64,000 nt of DNA from Polymorphum gilvum SL003B-26A1 (lineage in GTDB: Bacteria > Pseudomonadota > Alphaproteobacteria > Rhizobiales > Stappiaceae), in the NCBI RefSeq assembly GCF_000192745.1, contig NC_015259.1, forward strand, positions 635,001 to 699,000. Direction: 5' to 3'. Below are positions 1 through 11,003 of the stretch, in pieces; the stretch's first letter is position 1, and every line of letters starts with the position of its first letter. The translations under genes were made by a program, and so were the position numbers. Below the pieces are notes generated by a model. That model saw nothing but the letters and a program-made list of their open reading frames with translations, had not been told where the DNA came from and did not search any database.

Positions 1-1845
<1,845 letters not shown>

Positions 1846-2145
1846 TCATTAGTCAATGTCCATTCACTGAAAACGGTCTCACGGGCGTCCGCGCCAACGC
1901 GCGGCCTTGCGAACCACGCGCGGCATCAGCCGCGGCGGCCCTCGGCCTTGCGGACCTCCGGTCCGTAATCAGGCGCCGCTCACGGGCGAAGCCCTCCGCA
2001 AGGGCGGCCTAACGGCCGGCGCGCGTTGCGCTTGCGACCCTCCGGTTCGTAACGCGCCTCGCACCGCATCATTCCCAATACGGGATGTCATCGATCAGAA
2101 ACAAACCTGAAAAAAAAGACCAGTTCCTCTCATCTGCGCTTCGCC

Positions 2146-2263
2146 GGCCTGGTGGCCCCAGCGGGGAGCCCCCACCCGATCCCATCCCGAACTCGGCCGT
2201 GAAACTCCCCAGCGCCAATGGTACTGCATCTTAAGATGTGGGAGAGTAGGTCGCTGCCAGGCC
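2146..2263 (+). rRNA. rrf: 5S ribosomal RNA
   Basis: A 118-nt segment whose ends pair (ggcctggtggc with gccaggcc). It contains the conserved 5S core cccgatcccatcccgaactc. It lies about 300 bp after the 23S gene; the spacer at 1846-2145 is GC-rich and holds no gene I can see. Confidence 0.95.
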
Positions 2264-2362
2264 TGCAAAGCGCAGACATCCCTCAACGCAAGAACATTCA
2301 ACTTTGCCTCATTCCACAACGGCGCTCCTCAAGCCCCGTAACCAAGGCAAAAAAAACCTCTC

Positions 2363-2439
<77 letters not shown>

Positions 2440-2472
2440 AAATTACCTAACAAAATCAACGCTTCATACGAA

Positions 2473-2508
2473 GGCCCCGGTCCTCACGGACGGGGCTTTC
2501 GGCGTTTT
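2473..2508 (+). terminator. rrn operon terminator
   Basis: GC-rich stem gccccggtcc / ggacggggc with a short loop, followed by a T-rich run. It lies 34 bp after the tRNA and would end the ribosomal transcript. Confidence 0.8.
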
Positions 2509-2547
2509 TGGCACAGTTTTGGCACACTCAGAACCAAGCTGTGCCAA
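2508..2547. repeat. Three TTGGCACA repeats, candidate attachment region
   Basis: TTGGCACAG (2508-2516) and TTGGCACAC (2519-2527) are in direct orientation and CTGTGCCAA (2539-2547) is inverted. They sit exactly between the rRNA operon terminator and the first plasmid-type gene. This position would suit a recombination arm site or island boundary, but no second copy was identified, so the role is inference. Confidence 0.35.
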
Positions 2548-2628
2548 GAGCCGACAACAATTCCCAGCAACGCCGCTCGTCGTCGTCCGCGTCGATTCCT
2601 GACCACGACATCATCCCCTTGTGTTAGT

Positions 2629-3627
2629 GTGTCTAGAACAAAAACAGAACTAGGACTGCCAACGAGGATGAAAGCGCGTCACCTACTAGACCTCGACGCT
2701 ATGGAGCCACTCGATGGCTTCGCCCCCATGGCTCCTGAACGCCTGCCGGAGTTCGCCAATGACAACCAGCCCATCTCCCGTACGCTTGACAAGCTGTTCG
2801 GGACGGCCTTGGCCATTGAGCTCGAAGCAGCAAAGGAAGCCGGTGCACTCGGGTTCATGGCGCGCGCCATGGTGCAGGCGACGATGCCGCATCGCCGTGT
2901 CGCTGGCAACGAGTTCACTCGCACCAATGGTGCATTCTCACTGACGATGCTGGCGCCCTCGAAGATCGGACTTCCTTACGGCAGCATTCCGCGTCTGGTG
3001 ACCGGTTACCTGACGACCGAGGCTGTCCGCACCAAGAGCCGTCACATCGTTCTCGGCAGCAGCCTTAGCCGCTTTATGGCGGAGCTTGACCTCGTTCCTA
3101 CCGGCGGCCGTTGGGGCACTATCCCGCGCTTGCGGGATCAAATGACCCGGCTGTTCGCGTGCTCGATCTCCTGCACCTACTCATCAGGAAGCACCTTCGG
3201 GCTTGAGAACGTCAATATCGCCGACAAGGCCACGCTCTGGTGGACCCCACGCCAACCCGACCAGGGCACGCTCTGGGAGAGCACCGTCGTTCTTTCCGAG
3301 CGCTTCTTCTCCGAGATCACGGAGAACCCCGTGCCGATCGACCTGCGCGCCTTACGAGCGCTTAAGCGTTCACCCATGGCGCTCGATGTCTATCTCTGGC
3401 TGACATACCGAATGTCCTATGTGCGAGCACGCACGGCGGTGCCGTGGGGCGCCTTGCAACTCCAATTTGGCGCCGATTATCCGACATCCGATCAGGGCCG
3501 TAGGGACTTCAAGAAGGCGTTCCTCCGAGCGCTCGGCAAAGTCGCCGTCGTCTATCCGGCTGCTCGTCTTGACACCACAACCGACAGTCTCGTTCTTCTG
3601 CCCAGCCGCACACACGTCTGCAAATAA
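2629..3627 (+). CDS. repA: Plasmid replication initiator, RepA_C family
   Basis: Encodes about 332 aa resembling RepA replication initiators of alphaproteobacterial broad-host-range plasmids (RepA_C, PF04796). The recognisable core runs from about residue 75 (LGFMARAMVQATMPHRR) through GAFSLTMLAP and the IPRLVTGYLTTEAV stretch to the C terminus. Such proteins bind iterons and open the origin; three iterons lie 55-150 bp downstream, which supports the call. The GTG at 2629 gives the longest frame; ATG at 2668 (preceded by GAGG at very short spacing) is an alternative start. A plasmid replicase 200 bp after a chromosomal rRNA operon implies integrated plasmid DNA or a replicon carrying rrn. Activity cannot be judged. 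Confidence 0.85.
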   Translation: MSRTKTELGLPTRMKARHLLDLDAMEPLDGFAPMAPERLPEFANDNQPISRTLDKLFGTALAIELEAAKEAGALGFMARAMVQATMPHRRVAGNEFTRTNGAFSLTMLAPSKIGLPYGSIPRLVTGYLTTEAVRTKSRHIVLGSSLSRFMAELDLVPTGGRWGTIPRLRDQMTRLFACSISCTYSSGSTFGLENVNIADKATLWWTPRQPDQGTLWESTVVLSERFFSEITENPVPIDLRALRALKRSPMALDVYLWLTYRMSYVRARTAVPWGALQLQFGADYPTSDQGRRDFKKAFLRALGKVAVVYPAARLDTTTDSLVLLPSRTHVCK

Positions 3628-3681
3628 TCGATCGATCGCCAGAAGTCCTGTTGATAGCTCTGTGAGTTTCAGGACTTATCC

Positions 3682-3778
3682 ACGCATAAACGCTCCCGCG
3701 GGGAATGTGGCGGTATCTCTTGAATGCGAAAATTAGGCACGCATAAACGCTCCCGCGATTACGCATAAACGCTCCCGC
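3682..3778. repeat. Iterons of a plasmid origin (oriV)
   Basis: Three copies of ACGCATAAACGCTCCCGC start at 3682, 3739 and 3761. The last two are 22 bp apart (two helical turns). They follow repA and precede an AT-rich stretch (3779-3820) that could be the melting site. This is the usual arrangement of an iteron-controlled origin; 3628-3982 contains no other gene. Confidence 0.8.
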
Positions 3779-3982
3779 TATATACCTATATGGTCCTGTA
3801 TTATTAAAATCCTGTAGTTGAGGCCAGAGTGCTGTGGACAGTTCGGCGCCGCTGCTTTCCGTGGCATTCTACTGGACGCTCCGGCGTTGCTGTGACCGCG
3901 GCAAAGGGGCTCTCGAATGGGTTCGAGTTGAGAAACCCGCTCTGCATTCCCATCAACTATGGGCAGGTGCCGTTCCGGCGAA

Positions 3983-4165
3983 TCAGAAGTCGTCGTCACG
4001 GAGGCGTGCAGCCTCCTCGCGGCGAGCGCGTCTTTCCGCCTGAGTGCGCGCCATCTCACTCTTAAAGGATTCGGCGTACCGTTTGCGCATTACCCAGACA
4101 AACAGCCCGAATGCGATGACAACGAGCGCAATGATCGTCGTCACGTTATCCATTATCCATCTCAT
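3983..4165 (-). CDS. Small membrane protein downstream of traG-like gene
   Basis: A 60-aa protein starting MRWIMDN. It has one hydrophobic helix (TTIIALVVIAFGLFVWVM) near residues 8-25 followed by a basic and acidic charged tail (AQAERRARREEAARLR-type). An upstream GAGAGGAG ribosome site at good spacing supports the ATG at 4165. It follows the TraG-like gene on the same strand with a 70-bp gap, so it is probably the last gene of that transfer operon. I do not recognise the family; the topology suggests an inner-membrane accessory protein with a cytoplasmic tail. Confidence 0.65.
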   Translation of the reverse strand: MRWIMDNVTTIIALVVIAFGLFVWVMRKRYAESFKSEMARTQAERRARREEAARLRDDDF

Positions 4166-4235
4166 CGGCGGCGCTCCTCTCTTTAGGCCGTAGGGTTTTG
4201 AAGGGGGCGTGTGGCGCGCTGGCGGCCCTTTCAGT

Positions 4236-6203
4236 TCATTTGTCGAAGCTGGGAGGGGCCGGTGGGCGGCGCGGCGTCTCGGATGAACCAGAAGGCCGCT
4301 CAGGCGGTCTGGAGCCATTGTCCTCGGGCGCGGCTTTGGGAATTGGCGGCGAGCCATTCTTGCGCCCCCGCATCCGCGCCTGAAGCGCGGCGAGCTCCGC
4401 CTGATACTCGGGGTCGTCCTTCAGGTCGGCGTCGTCCTCGTCCGGCTCGAACTCTGGCGTCAGGACGGGGCGCGGCGCGCGGTAGACGGTGTCGCCAAGC
4501 TCGCGCTTCTTCTGCGCCACCCATTCCTTCAGCTTCTCGTTGGCGTAGTAGGGCGGATACAGGTTGGCCCGGATCGACAGGCCGTCCTGAAAGATCACGC
4601 AGTCGTCGCGAAACTCAGGCCCCATCAGCTGCTGGGGCGAGGCCACCCAATCCTCGCCGCCCCAGATGTCCTTGCGCCGACCCAGCCGCTCGGCCACGTG
4701 TTCGGCGGTTCTGGTGTCATTCGGGCGGAAGAAGATCTGGCCGCGGCAGTTGGCGACGAGGCTGCGCCACTTCGGGTACACCTCTTCCAGCTGCGCCAGG
4801 TCCTGCGCAAATAGCCACAGGCGGACACGGTAGCTGCGCGTGATCGCCACCGCGTCCTCGATGATCCGCATGTAGCCCAGTTGCGGCATCTCGTCGAAAA
4901 CGAACATCATCGGCCAATCGAGATATTCGGCAGGCAGGCTGTCATCCTCGGCATTGACCGCGTCGATCATCTTGCGCACCCGGATGGCTTCGCTCAGGTG
5001 CTGGCCCAGCATCACCCGCAGCACGCTGCGCATGGCGGCCATCTTCTCGGGCGGCACGACCAGATAGACCGTGGCTGCGCTGCCGCGCGTCACCCCGCCA
5101 TCATCGCGCTGGTGCCAGCCCGGCGCGCGGCCGGTCTTGGCGGCGAAGGTGACGCTGATATTGTCGCGGACGAGGATGTCCTCGACCGTCCAGCCCGGCG
5201 TCGTCGAGGAGGTGACATTGGCCACGTCGTCCGACCGCCAGATGGCAAGCTGCGTGCGCAGCGTCGTCGAGATCGAGGCGCGCAGCGCCTCCGACTGCGT
5301 CTCCAGGATATTGCCCAGCTCCTTCAGGCGCTCGTCGTCCGACCCTTGCAGGTCTTCGACCATCGCCGCGAAATCCGCCTTGCTCGGCGTAAGCAGGCGG
5401 CAGACCGCGCGCATGTTGCGCTGGCCTTCCGGCCGCGTGCGGATGACGTAAAAGATCAGCCCCGTCAGCAGGTCGCGCGCGGCCTCGTCCCAGAACGGCT
5501 CCTTGCCCTGGGGAATGACGAGCAGTTCGGCCAGAAGCCGTGCCTCGTCCCAGCCCGTCACCCGGTCGAGGGGATTGTAGCAGTCGGAATCGGGCACGCC
5601 CGGCGCCCATTTGAACACCTGCCCGTAGAGGCTGCGCCGCCAGGCCGTGTGCTCGTAGTTCTCGCCCTTGGGGTCGAGCACCACCGTCGGCCCTTCGAAA
5701 TCCAACAGCACCGGCAGGATCAGCCGCTGGCCTTTGCCCGCGCCCGTGGGGGCCACCGTCAGCAGATGCCCTTCGCCCCGGAAGTAGAGCGGGAACTCAA
5801 GGTCCGGGCGATCCGGCACCGGCTGCTTGGCGATTTGCAGCGCGTCCATCGGGAAGGTCGCGTTGCTTGAGATGACGATGCCCGCTTCGGCCATCTGATC
5901 GAAGGTGGCCCAGCGCTGCGCCTGGCCGACGTTGCGCAGCTTCTCGCGGGATTCGTCAGTAAGGAAGCGCATGCAGACGCGTAAGTGCTTTCGCGCTTCC
6001 TCGATTTCACCATCTCTCAACTTGTAATGCAGGCTCTCAAAGAACACCCTGTCAATGGCGGGGTCGGTTCCGATGATCATGTACGCCTCGGCCCATTCCG
6101 GCCCCATCGCATCCAGCCAGCGATCAATCCGGCGGTTGCGCTCAATCTCGCGCGGCGACGGTTCCTTCTCGCCTCCACCCCCGAACAGCTTCTTCCACAC
6201 CAT
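4236..6203 (-). CDS. traG: TraG/VirD4-like type IV coupling ATPase
   Basis: Encodes 655 aa. Coupling proteins of this family deliver the relaxase-DNA complex to the conjugation channel using ATP. A Walker A motif (APTGAGKG) near residue 145, a DPKGENY box, the Walker B region MMFVFDEMPQLG and the WLFAQDLAQLEEVYPKWRS segment match TraG/VirD4. No N-terminal membrane helix is seen, unlike classical VirD4 and unlike the second copy at 41180-42775, so this is a soluble-type variant. The C-terminal 90 residues are proline-rich and charged. The ATG at 6203 is chosen because GGGAGGAG precedes it. The reading frame upstream of it overlaps non-coding leader DNA. Confidence 0.88.
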   Translation of the reverse strand: MVWKKLFGGGGEKEPSPREIERNRRIDRWLDAMGPEWAEAYMIIGTDPAIDRVFFESLHYKLRDGEIEEARKHLRVCMRFLTDESREKLRNVGQAQRWATFDQMAEAGIVISSNATFPMDALQIAKQPVPDRPDLEFPLYFRGEGHLLTVAPTGAGKGQRLILPVLLDFEGPTVVLDPKGENYEHTAWRRSLYGQVFKWAPGVPDSDCYNPLDRVTGWDEARLLAELLVIPQGKEPFWDEAARDLLTGLIFYVIRTRPEGQRNMRAVCRLLTPSKADFAAMVEDLQGSDDERLKELGNILETQSEALRASISTTLRTQLAIWRSDDVANVTSSTTPGWTVEDILVRDNISVTFAAKTGRAPGWHQRDDGGVTRGSAATVYLVVPPEKMAAMRSVLRVMLGQHLSEAIRVRKMIDAVNAEDDSLPAEYLDWPMMFVFDEMPQLGYMRIIEDAVAITRSYRVRLWLFAQDLAQLEEVYPKWRSLVANCRGQIFFRPNDTRTAEHVAERLGRRKDIWGGEDWVASPQQLMGPEFRDDCVIFQDGLSIRANLYPPYYANEKLKEWVAQKKRELGDTVYRAPRPVLTPEFEPDEDDADLKDDPEYQAELAALQARMRGRKNGSPPIPKAAPEDNGSRPPERPSGSSETPRRPPAPPSFDK

Positions 6204-6540
6204 CGCTCCTCCCGCGCCGAATGCTCCCCTGACAGCCACCCTGCCTGCCACCACGCTACCACCAAATTGCCAATGAATCCGCCGGAAATGCTTGGCCGGA
6301 CGTGGCTTTGACCTTGGTTCTACGCGGCTTGGCTCTGGGCGGATGAAGCGGGGCGGGGTTGCCTGTCCGGCACGGTGCCCGTGGGGGCAGCCAGTCGAAA
6401 AGCCCCGCGCCCGATAGCGGCATGACGCAGTGCCCTTGGGCACGTCGAAGGCGTCCGGTTGGGCTCCTCTCGACCTTGTCCGATGCCGCGCTCCACGGGC
6501 CGTCCTCAGGTGTGGCTGACCTGGCAGGGACGCCGTTTGG

Positions 6541-6778
6541 CGCAACGGCGGTCGGGCAGTTTCTTCCCCTGCGGCCGAGGCCGCATTCCTCGCGGGCGCT
6601 GCGCTCCAACAAACAGCCCGCCCGCCGTCTTCCGGTTCCCTCCAGCCCGCTGCGAAGTCCCGGTCGGGGCTTCGCCCCTCCGCGCCTCTTGGGGTGCGCC
6701 GCCCGGCTTGCCCCTGCCTCTCCGGTCGCCATCGGACGGCCGCGATGGGCGCGGCCTCCCAGACAAGGAGAGGACCCC
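6541..6778 (+). promoter_or_regulatory. Structured leader A, upstream of ardC
   Basis: A roughly 238-bp GC-rich leader directly upstream of ardC. It shares ordered blocks with leaders at 32291, 34382 and 37658: CGCAACGGC, TTTCTTCCCC (6560), a short stem GCGGC-cgag-GCCGC, then ATTCCTCGCGG. It shares a further block (tcccggtcggggcttcgccc and following bases) with the 32291 copy. The stem sequence varies between copies but keeps pairing. See findings. Confidence 0.6.
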
Positions 6779-7687
6779 ATGACTACCGAACGCATCGACG
6801 TCTACACCCAGGTCACCAACAACATCATCGCCGCCATCGAGGCGGGAGCGGGCGACTGGCAGATGCCCTGGCACCGCAGCGGCGAGGGCCTGAACCGCCC
6901 CGTCAACATCGACACCAGCAAGGCCTATCGCGGCATCAACGTCGTCAGCCTCTGGGCCTCCGCCCAAGCCCGCGGCTTCATCACCGGCACCTGGGGCACC
7001 TATCGCCAATGGCAGGCCAACGGCTGTCAGGTCCGCAAGGGCGAGAAGTCGAGCCTTGTGGTCTTCTACAAGGAGTTCGAAGTGGAAGAGCGGAACGACA
7101 CCGGCGAGACCGAGCACGGCAAGCGCCTCATGGCTCGCGCGAGCTGGGTCTTCAACGCCGACCAGGTGGACGGCTACGAGGCGCCCGCGCTCCCCGAGCC
7201 CAAGGACCCCGTCGCAACCGTGGCAGCCGCCGAGCGCTTCATCACCGCCACCGGCGCGATCATCCGTCACGGCGGCACGCGCGCCTTCTATCGTCCCTCC
7301 GACGACATCATCCAGATGCCCGAGCGCGAGCGCTTCCTCGGCACCGAGACCAGCACGGCGACCGAGAGCTACTACGCCACCCTCCTGCACGAGCTGACCC
7401 ACTGGACGGGCGACACCCGCCGCTGCGACCGCCAGTTCGGCAAGCGGTTCGGCGATGACGCCTATGCCGTCGAAGAGCTCGTGGCCGAGCTGGGCGCGGC
7501 CTTCCTCTGTGCCGACCTGGGGGTGACGCTTACCCCGCGCCCCGACCACGCCGCCTACATCGACAGCTGGCTCAAGGTCCTCAAGGCCGACAAGAAGGCC
7601 ATCTTCGCCGCCGCCAGCGCCGCCGCCAAGGCAACCGACTTCCTCGCCGGGCTGCAAGCCACCAACATTACCGAGGCCGCCGCTTAG
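6779..7687 (+). CDS. ardC: ArdC-type antirestriction protein
   Basis: A 302-aa protein. The N-terminal half is the ArdC single-stranded-DNA-binding domain (DUF1738, starting about residue 5; motif PWHRSGEGLNRPVNI). The C-terminal half is a zinc metallopeptidase-like domain with HELTHWTGD (HExxH) near residue 204 and a following EELVAELGAAF helix giving the third ligand. ArdC proteins protect incoming plasmid DNA against host restriction during conjugation. The start at 6779 has AAGGAG 8 bp upstream. The gene stands alone behind structured leader A. Broken copies of the same gene are at 13093-13259 and 14537-14606, so the element has lost at least one ardC paralogue. Confidence 0.92.
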   Translation: MTTERIDVYTQVTNNIIAAIEAGAGDWQMPWHRSGEGLNRPVNIDTSKAYRGINVVSLWASAQARGFITGTWGTYRQWQANGCQVRKGEKSSLVVFYKEFEVEERNDTGETEHGKRLMARASWVFNADQVDGYEAPALPEPKDPVATVAAAERFITATGAIIRHGGTRAFYRPSDDIIQMPERERFLGTETSTATESYYATLLHELTHWTGDTRRCDRQFGKRFGDDAYAVEELVAELGAAFLCADLGVTLTPRPDHAAYIDSWLKVLKADKKAIFAAASAAAKATDFLAGLQATNITEAAA

Positions 7688-8141
7688 GCGGCCTCAACGT
7701 CGAGCCTTCCGACTTCGACCGTGAGCGCTTGACCAATCGACGGATCGCGGCGCGCACCGCCGCCTCCGTCTCCGGAATGATGCCCCGTCCCGAACGTCAC
7801 TAGTAATACGCAGCCAAGTATACACCAGCGGCTTTGCAGAGCGCGCCGATAGATAAGCCGAGCTCCGCGCGAGCGTATAATTGGTGCCCCTGATGTCAGC
7901 CTACGGGGTAATAAAGTCATCTCAAAAATGACCCATGGGCACTTCATTACTCAAATTTATGGTTGGATTCTATTTTGCAAGAATTTCAATCTACAGATGA
8001 TTGTATATTATTCGTACATGTTGCCAATTTGCCATATAGGGATGCGCTGAAAACTGATATTACTTTGATTATTTATCGACAAGATAGAATCAGCTTGCTT
8101 AAATCTGCGTATTTCTAACATGCAATTTAAAGGAAATTGTA
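7688..8141. other. AT-richer intergenic stretch before porin
   Basis: No gene is supported here. The first 230 bp are GC-rich. From about 7960 the base composition becomes clearly AT-rich and includes the presumed porin promoter. The composition break suggests the porin came in separately from its neighbours. Confidence 0.5.
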
Positions 8142-9299
8142 ATGAAAAAATCCCTTCTTCTTGCTGGTACTGCAATCGTGGCGTTGAACGCTGCTACCGC
8201 AGCTGCCGTAGATGTTGACATGTATGGTCAAGTGAACAAATCGGTTCTGGTATATGACGACGGTCGCGATACCGAAGTGAACTTCGTCGACAACGACAAG
8301 TCCTCGACTCGTTTCGGCCTGCGCGGCTCGCAAGCCCTGTCGAACGGCCTGACCGCTTCGGTGTTGCTGGAAGCTGAGGTCCAATCCAACCAAGGCGCTT
8401 CTAACGACATCGCCCAACGTGTTGCTCCCAACCAAGCTAGCACCCCCGCTGCAATCGCCGCCGCCGGTATCACCGAACGCCACACCCGCGTGGGTCTGGC
8501 TGGTAATTGGGGCGCCGTATTCGTAGGCCGCACCGGCACCGCTACCGATGGCATCACCGAGATCGACATCGCTGGCGCTGACGACGTACTGGGCTCGGGC
8601 GTTGACCGCTTCGGCGGCGGCTTGAGTTTCCGTCAGAACAACATTGCCGGGACGCCAGTGCGTACCGTCGGCGAAGTGTTCGACAACCTGGATGGCATCG
8701 GGTCGCGCTCGCACGCTGGCGACCGCGTGCAAAGCATCCGTTACGACTCGCCTATCTTCAACGGTTTTCAAGCACGCATTGCTACTGCTCAAGGCGGTGA
8801 CATCGACGCAGCTGTTCTGTACAGCGGCAAGATCGATGCGTTCGAAGTACGCGGTGGGGTAGGTTATGTAGCTTTCAATAACGGCAACGCTTCGACTGGA
8901 GGCGGTGCTGTGACAAACGTAACAAACGATATCTTGGATCACCAGTGGGCTGGTTCGGTGTCGGTGAAGCATGACAGCGGTATCGGCGGTACATTTGCTT
9001 ATGGCCAACAAAGCCTGGATCGCAAATCTGCCGGTAACGATGATCCGAGCTTTTACTATGTGAAGCTAGGCTATACGTGGGATGCCTTCGAGGTGGCTGC
9101 CGACTACTCGCACCACAGCGATATGTTTATCGCAACGACTGTCGATCATGATGCCACAGCGTGGGGTCTGGCAGGTCAGTATAACATGGGTAACGGTGTG
9201 AGCCTGGCTGCTCTCTACCGTCACCTGGATCTGGATCTGACCGGTACCAGCACCGACGCTATCCACCTGTACGCTCTGAACCTCCGCGTGAAGTTCTAG
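8142..9299 (+). CDS. Outer-membrane porin (Gram-negative porin family)
   Basis: A 385-aa protein with an N-terminal signal peptide (MKKSLLLAGTAIVALNAATAAA), followed by VDVDMYGQVN, a typical first beta strand of trimeric porins. The barrel region is rich in alternating hydrophobic strands (STRFGLRGSQALSNGLTASV, and HTRVGLAGNWGAVFVGRTGT). It ends in aromatic phenylalanine (NLRVKF), the outer-membrane assembly signature. The family forms diffusion channels for small solutes. Codon use is more AT-tolerant than in flanking genes and the upstream DNA is AT-rich, so recent transfer is likely. A strong terminator follows. Substrate cannot be predicted. Confidence 0.88.
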   Translation: MKKSLLLAGTAIVALNAATAAAVDVDMYGQVNKSVLVYDDGRDTEVNFVDNDKSSTRFGLRGSQALSNGLTASVLLEAEVQSNQGASNDIAQRVAPNQASTPAAIAAAGITERHTRVGLAGNWGAVFVGRTGTATDGITEIDIAGADDVLGSGVDRFGGGLSFRQNNIAGTPVRTVGEVFDNLDGIGSRSHAGDRVQSIRYDSPIFNGFQARIATAQGGDIDAAVLYSGKIDAFEVRGGVGYVAFNNGNASTGGGAVTNVTNDILDHQWAGSVSVKHDSGIGGTFAYGQQSLDRKSAGNDDPSFYYVKLGYTWDAFEVAADYSHHSDMFIATTVDHDATAWGLAGQYNMGNGVSLAALYRHLDLDLTGTSTDAIHLYALNLRVKF

Positions 9300-9365
9300 T
9301 TGAAAAATTAGAACAAAAAGTGTACAAAGAACTGCTGCCCGACCCTCCAAGGTGGGTAGCCAGTC

Positions 9366-9400
9366 GGAAAGCCCTCGCTTGTCGGGGGCTTTCTTTTCTT
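9366..9400 (+). terminator. Terminator after porin
   Basis: Stem gaaagccctcg / tcgggggctttc with a short loop, then ttcttttctttcg. It lies 67 bp after the porin stop. Confidence 0.8.
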
Positions 9401-9584
9401 TCGAACATATCTTTGGGGGAAAGAGTTCCCATGCCTGCCACCGCCTTCGACGATTTCCGGCACCCATTATAAGGGCCCTTGCCCCGTAAACGCCCCCAGA
9501 CACGGACTGCCCGTTGGGCCGAAGCTGATTCTCTGCTTGCGGTTTTCCGCGTCCGCCGGTTGGGCGGTCTTCGGTCAGGCCTCC

Positions 9585-11003
9585 TTAGGGAAGCGTTGAA
9601 GCTGACGAGCAAACCACCAACCGACGGGCACCGCGCGTCATCGCCACATAAAGGTTTTTCGCGTCGAGAACGGAAGCATCTAGAACGACCGAAACGTCCG
9701 CTTCCAGGCCCTTCAAGAGAAGCGTGCTGCCGACAGCGCGTCGTGGTAGAGGACGCCCGACCAGCCGGTTCTGCTCGCGGGCGGCGAGTGCCGCTTCATG
9801 GAATGAATTTCCGCCTGCGCCTTCGCAGCTTTGAAGCGCCTTCAGACACGTACGAAGCACCGCCTGACGGTACGTCCGCACCCCTGCATCCCGGCTGATC
9901 GCGACAAGCAGGTCCGCGGCTGCGGCCGGTGTTCGCAAACGGTTGAACCGTAGCGCGACCGTCTCCGTTTCCGACGCCTCCCGGCGCGCTGTCCCACGTT
10001 CGAGACTGTCGACGCGGCGTAGCAGGTCATCAGGCCCGACATTGGTCATCAATGTCGAAGCAAAACGTGCGATGCGTCCCAGCGCATCAACAGCAGCCAG
10101 ATCAAGGTCCCGCGCGAACGAGACCAAGTCCCGCAAGTCAACCGCTTCAACCGTGACCGCTCCCGGTATCTGACTAGCAAACAGCCTTTGGCTCTCTGGC
10201 TTCGCGCCGTCGCCGATGATCAGCACGGAACCGCCGGCCGTGACGGGCGCCGTGCCAGCAGCACGAAGCTGCCGCACCCGGTCTTCCGTTCCGTCCAGAT
10301 TGACCCAGCTCACCTCGCGCGGTGCGGCGGTCAGATCCACCGTCTGCCCGGCGTGCAGCCGACGCCGTGTGTCGAGCAGCCAAGCACCGAGGTCCTCGGT
10401 CCCTGCGAGCCGCCACCGCCAAGGCGTCGCCAATTCTCCGACGATTGGGAAATGCGTGCAAACGTGCGCGTTCCAATCGGCGAGCTCGTTTCCCGGCCAG
10501 CCGAAAATCGCCTGCATCGGATCGCCCAGCACGCAAACGGGCAGCGCCGGAGCGGCGTAATAGACGATGGCGTGCTGGCCGATCGAGCAATCCTGGTACT
10601 CATCGACGATGATCCGCGCGTAGGTGGCTTTGAGCAGATCGAGCACATGCCCGCCCTTCAGCAGTCGCCAAGCCGCTTCGCGGATTATTGGGTAATCCGG
10701 CCGCGCGTCGTTCAGTTTCAAGGTAGCCGGATCGAGCCCCGTCCGCGCTGGAAACAATCCGACCATGCGGATGGCCCAACCGTCGATGGTCGACAGCCGA
10801 TAGGCTTTCGCTGCCACGCCCGCCTTGTCGAGGCGCGCGCGCAACGCCACCACCCCCGCATTCGTATGCGTCAGGATCAAGATTGGCTTCGTGCCCGTGT
10901 GCCGCTTCAGCGTTTCGGCGATCAGGTGCGTCTTTCCGCACCCGGCCGGTGCCGCAACGGTGCCACGCGCAATGGCAAGGAGGTCGATCTCCGGCTCAGG
11001 CAT
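9585..11003 (-). CDS. gajB: UvrD-like helicase, Gabija GajB-like
   Basis: A 472-aa superfamily 1 helicase. Motifs seen in order are Walker A PAGCGKTHLI (about residue 20), DEYQD Walker B, VLGDPMQAIFGW (motif III), then GLEADVSVVLD and YVAMTRGARRLVV (motif VI). In the Gabija anti-phage system, GajB acts with the GajA nuclease on invading DNA. Length is close to known GajB (about 490 aa). The start codon overlaps the last 8 bases of the upstream nuclease gene (ATGCCTGA), so the two are translationally coupled. ATG 11003 is preferred over an upstream in-frame ATG inside the nuclease gene. Assignment to Gabija rests on the gene pair rather than a database search. Confidence 0.78.
   Translation of the reverse strand: MPEPEIDLLAIARGTVAAPAGCGKTHLIAETLKRHTGTKPILILTHTNAGVVALRARLDKAGVAAKAYRLSTIDGWAIRMVGLFPARTGLDPATLKLNDARPDYPIIREAAWRLLKGGHVLDLLKATYARIIVDEYQDCSIGQHAIVYYAAPALPVCVLGDPMQAIFGWPGNELADWNAHVCTHFPIVGELATPWRWRLAGTEDLGAWLLDTRRRLHAGQTVDLTAAPREVSWVNLDGTEDRVRQLRAAGTAPVTAGGSVLIIGDGAKPESQRLFASQIPGAVTVEAVDLRDLVSFARDLDLAAVDALGRIARFASTLMTNVGPDDLLRRVDSLERGTARREASETETVALRFNRLRTPAAAADLLVAISRDAGVRTYRQAVLRTCLKALQSCEGAGGNSFHEAALAAREQNRLVGRPLPRRAVGSTLLLKGLEADVSVVLDASVLDAKNLYVAMTRGARRLVVCSSASTLP

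Noticed and set aside
3682-3778. Possible CRISPR-like repeat array
   Set aside because: Only three 18-bp repeats with unequal spacing next to repA; this fits iterons, and no cas genes are present.
4881-5870. 329-codon plus-strand frame opposite the TraG-like gene
   Set aside because: Shadow of the GC-rich coding strand; the minus-strand frame has all ATPase motifs.
6506-7657. 383-codon minus-strand frame opposite ardC
   Set aside because: Low-complexity Gly/Ala/Val composition typical of antisense to a GC-rich gene; the plus strand encodes ArdC.
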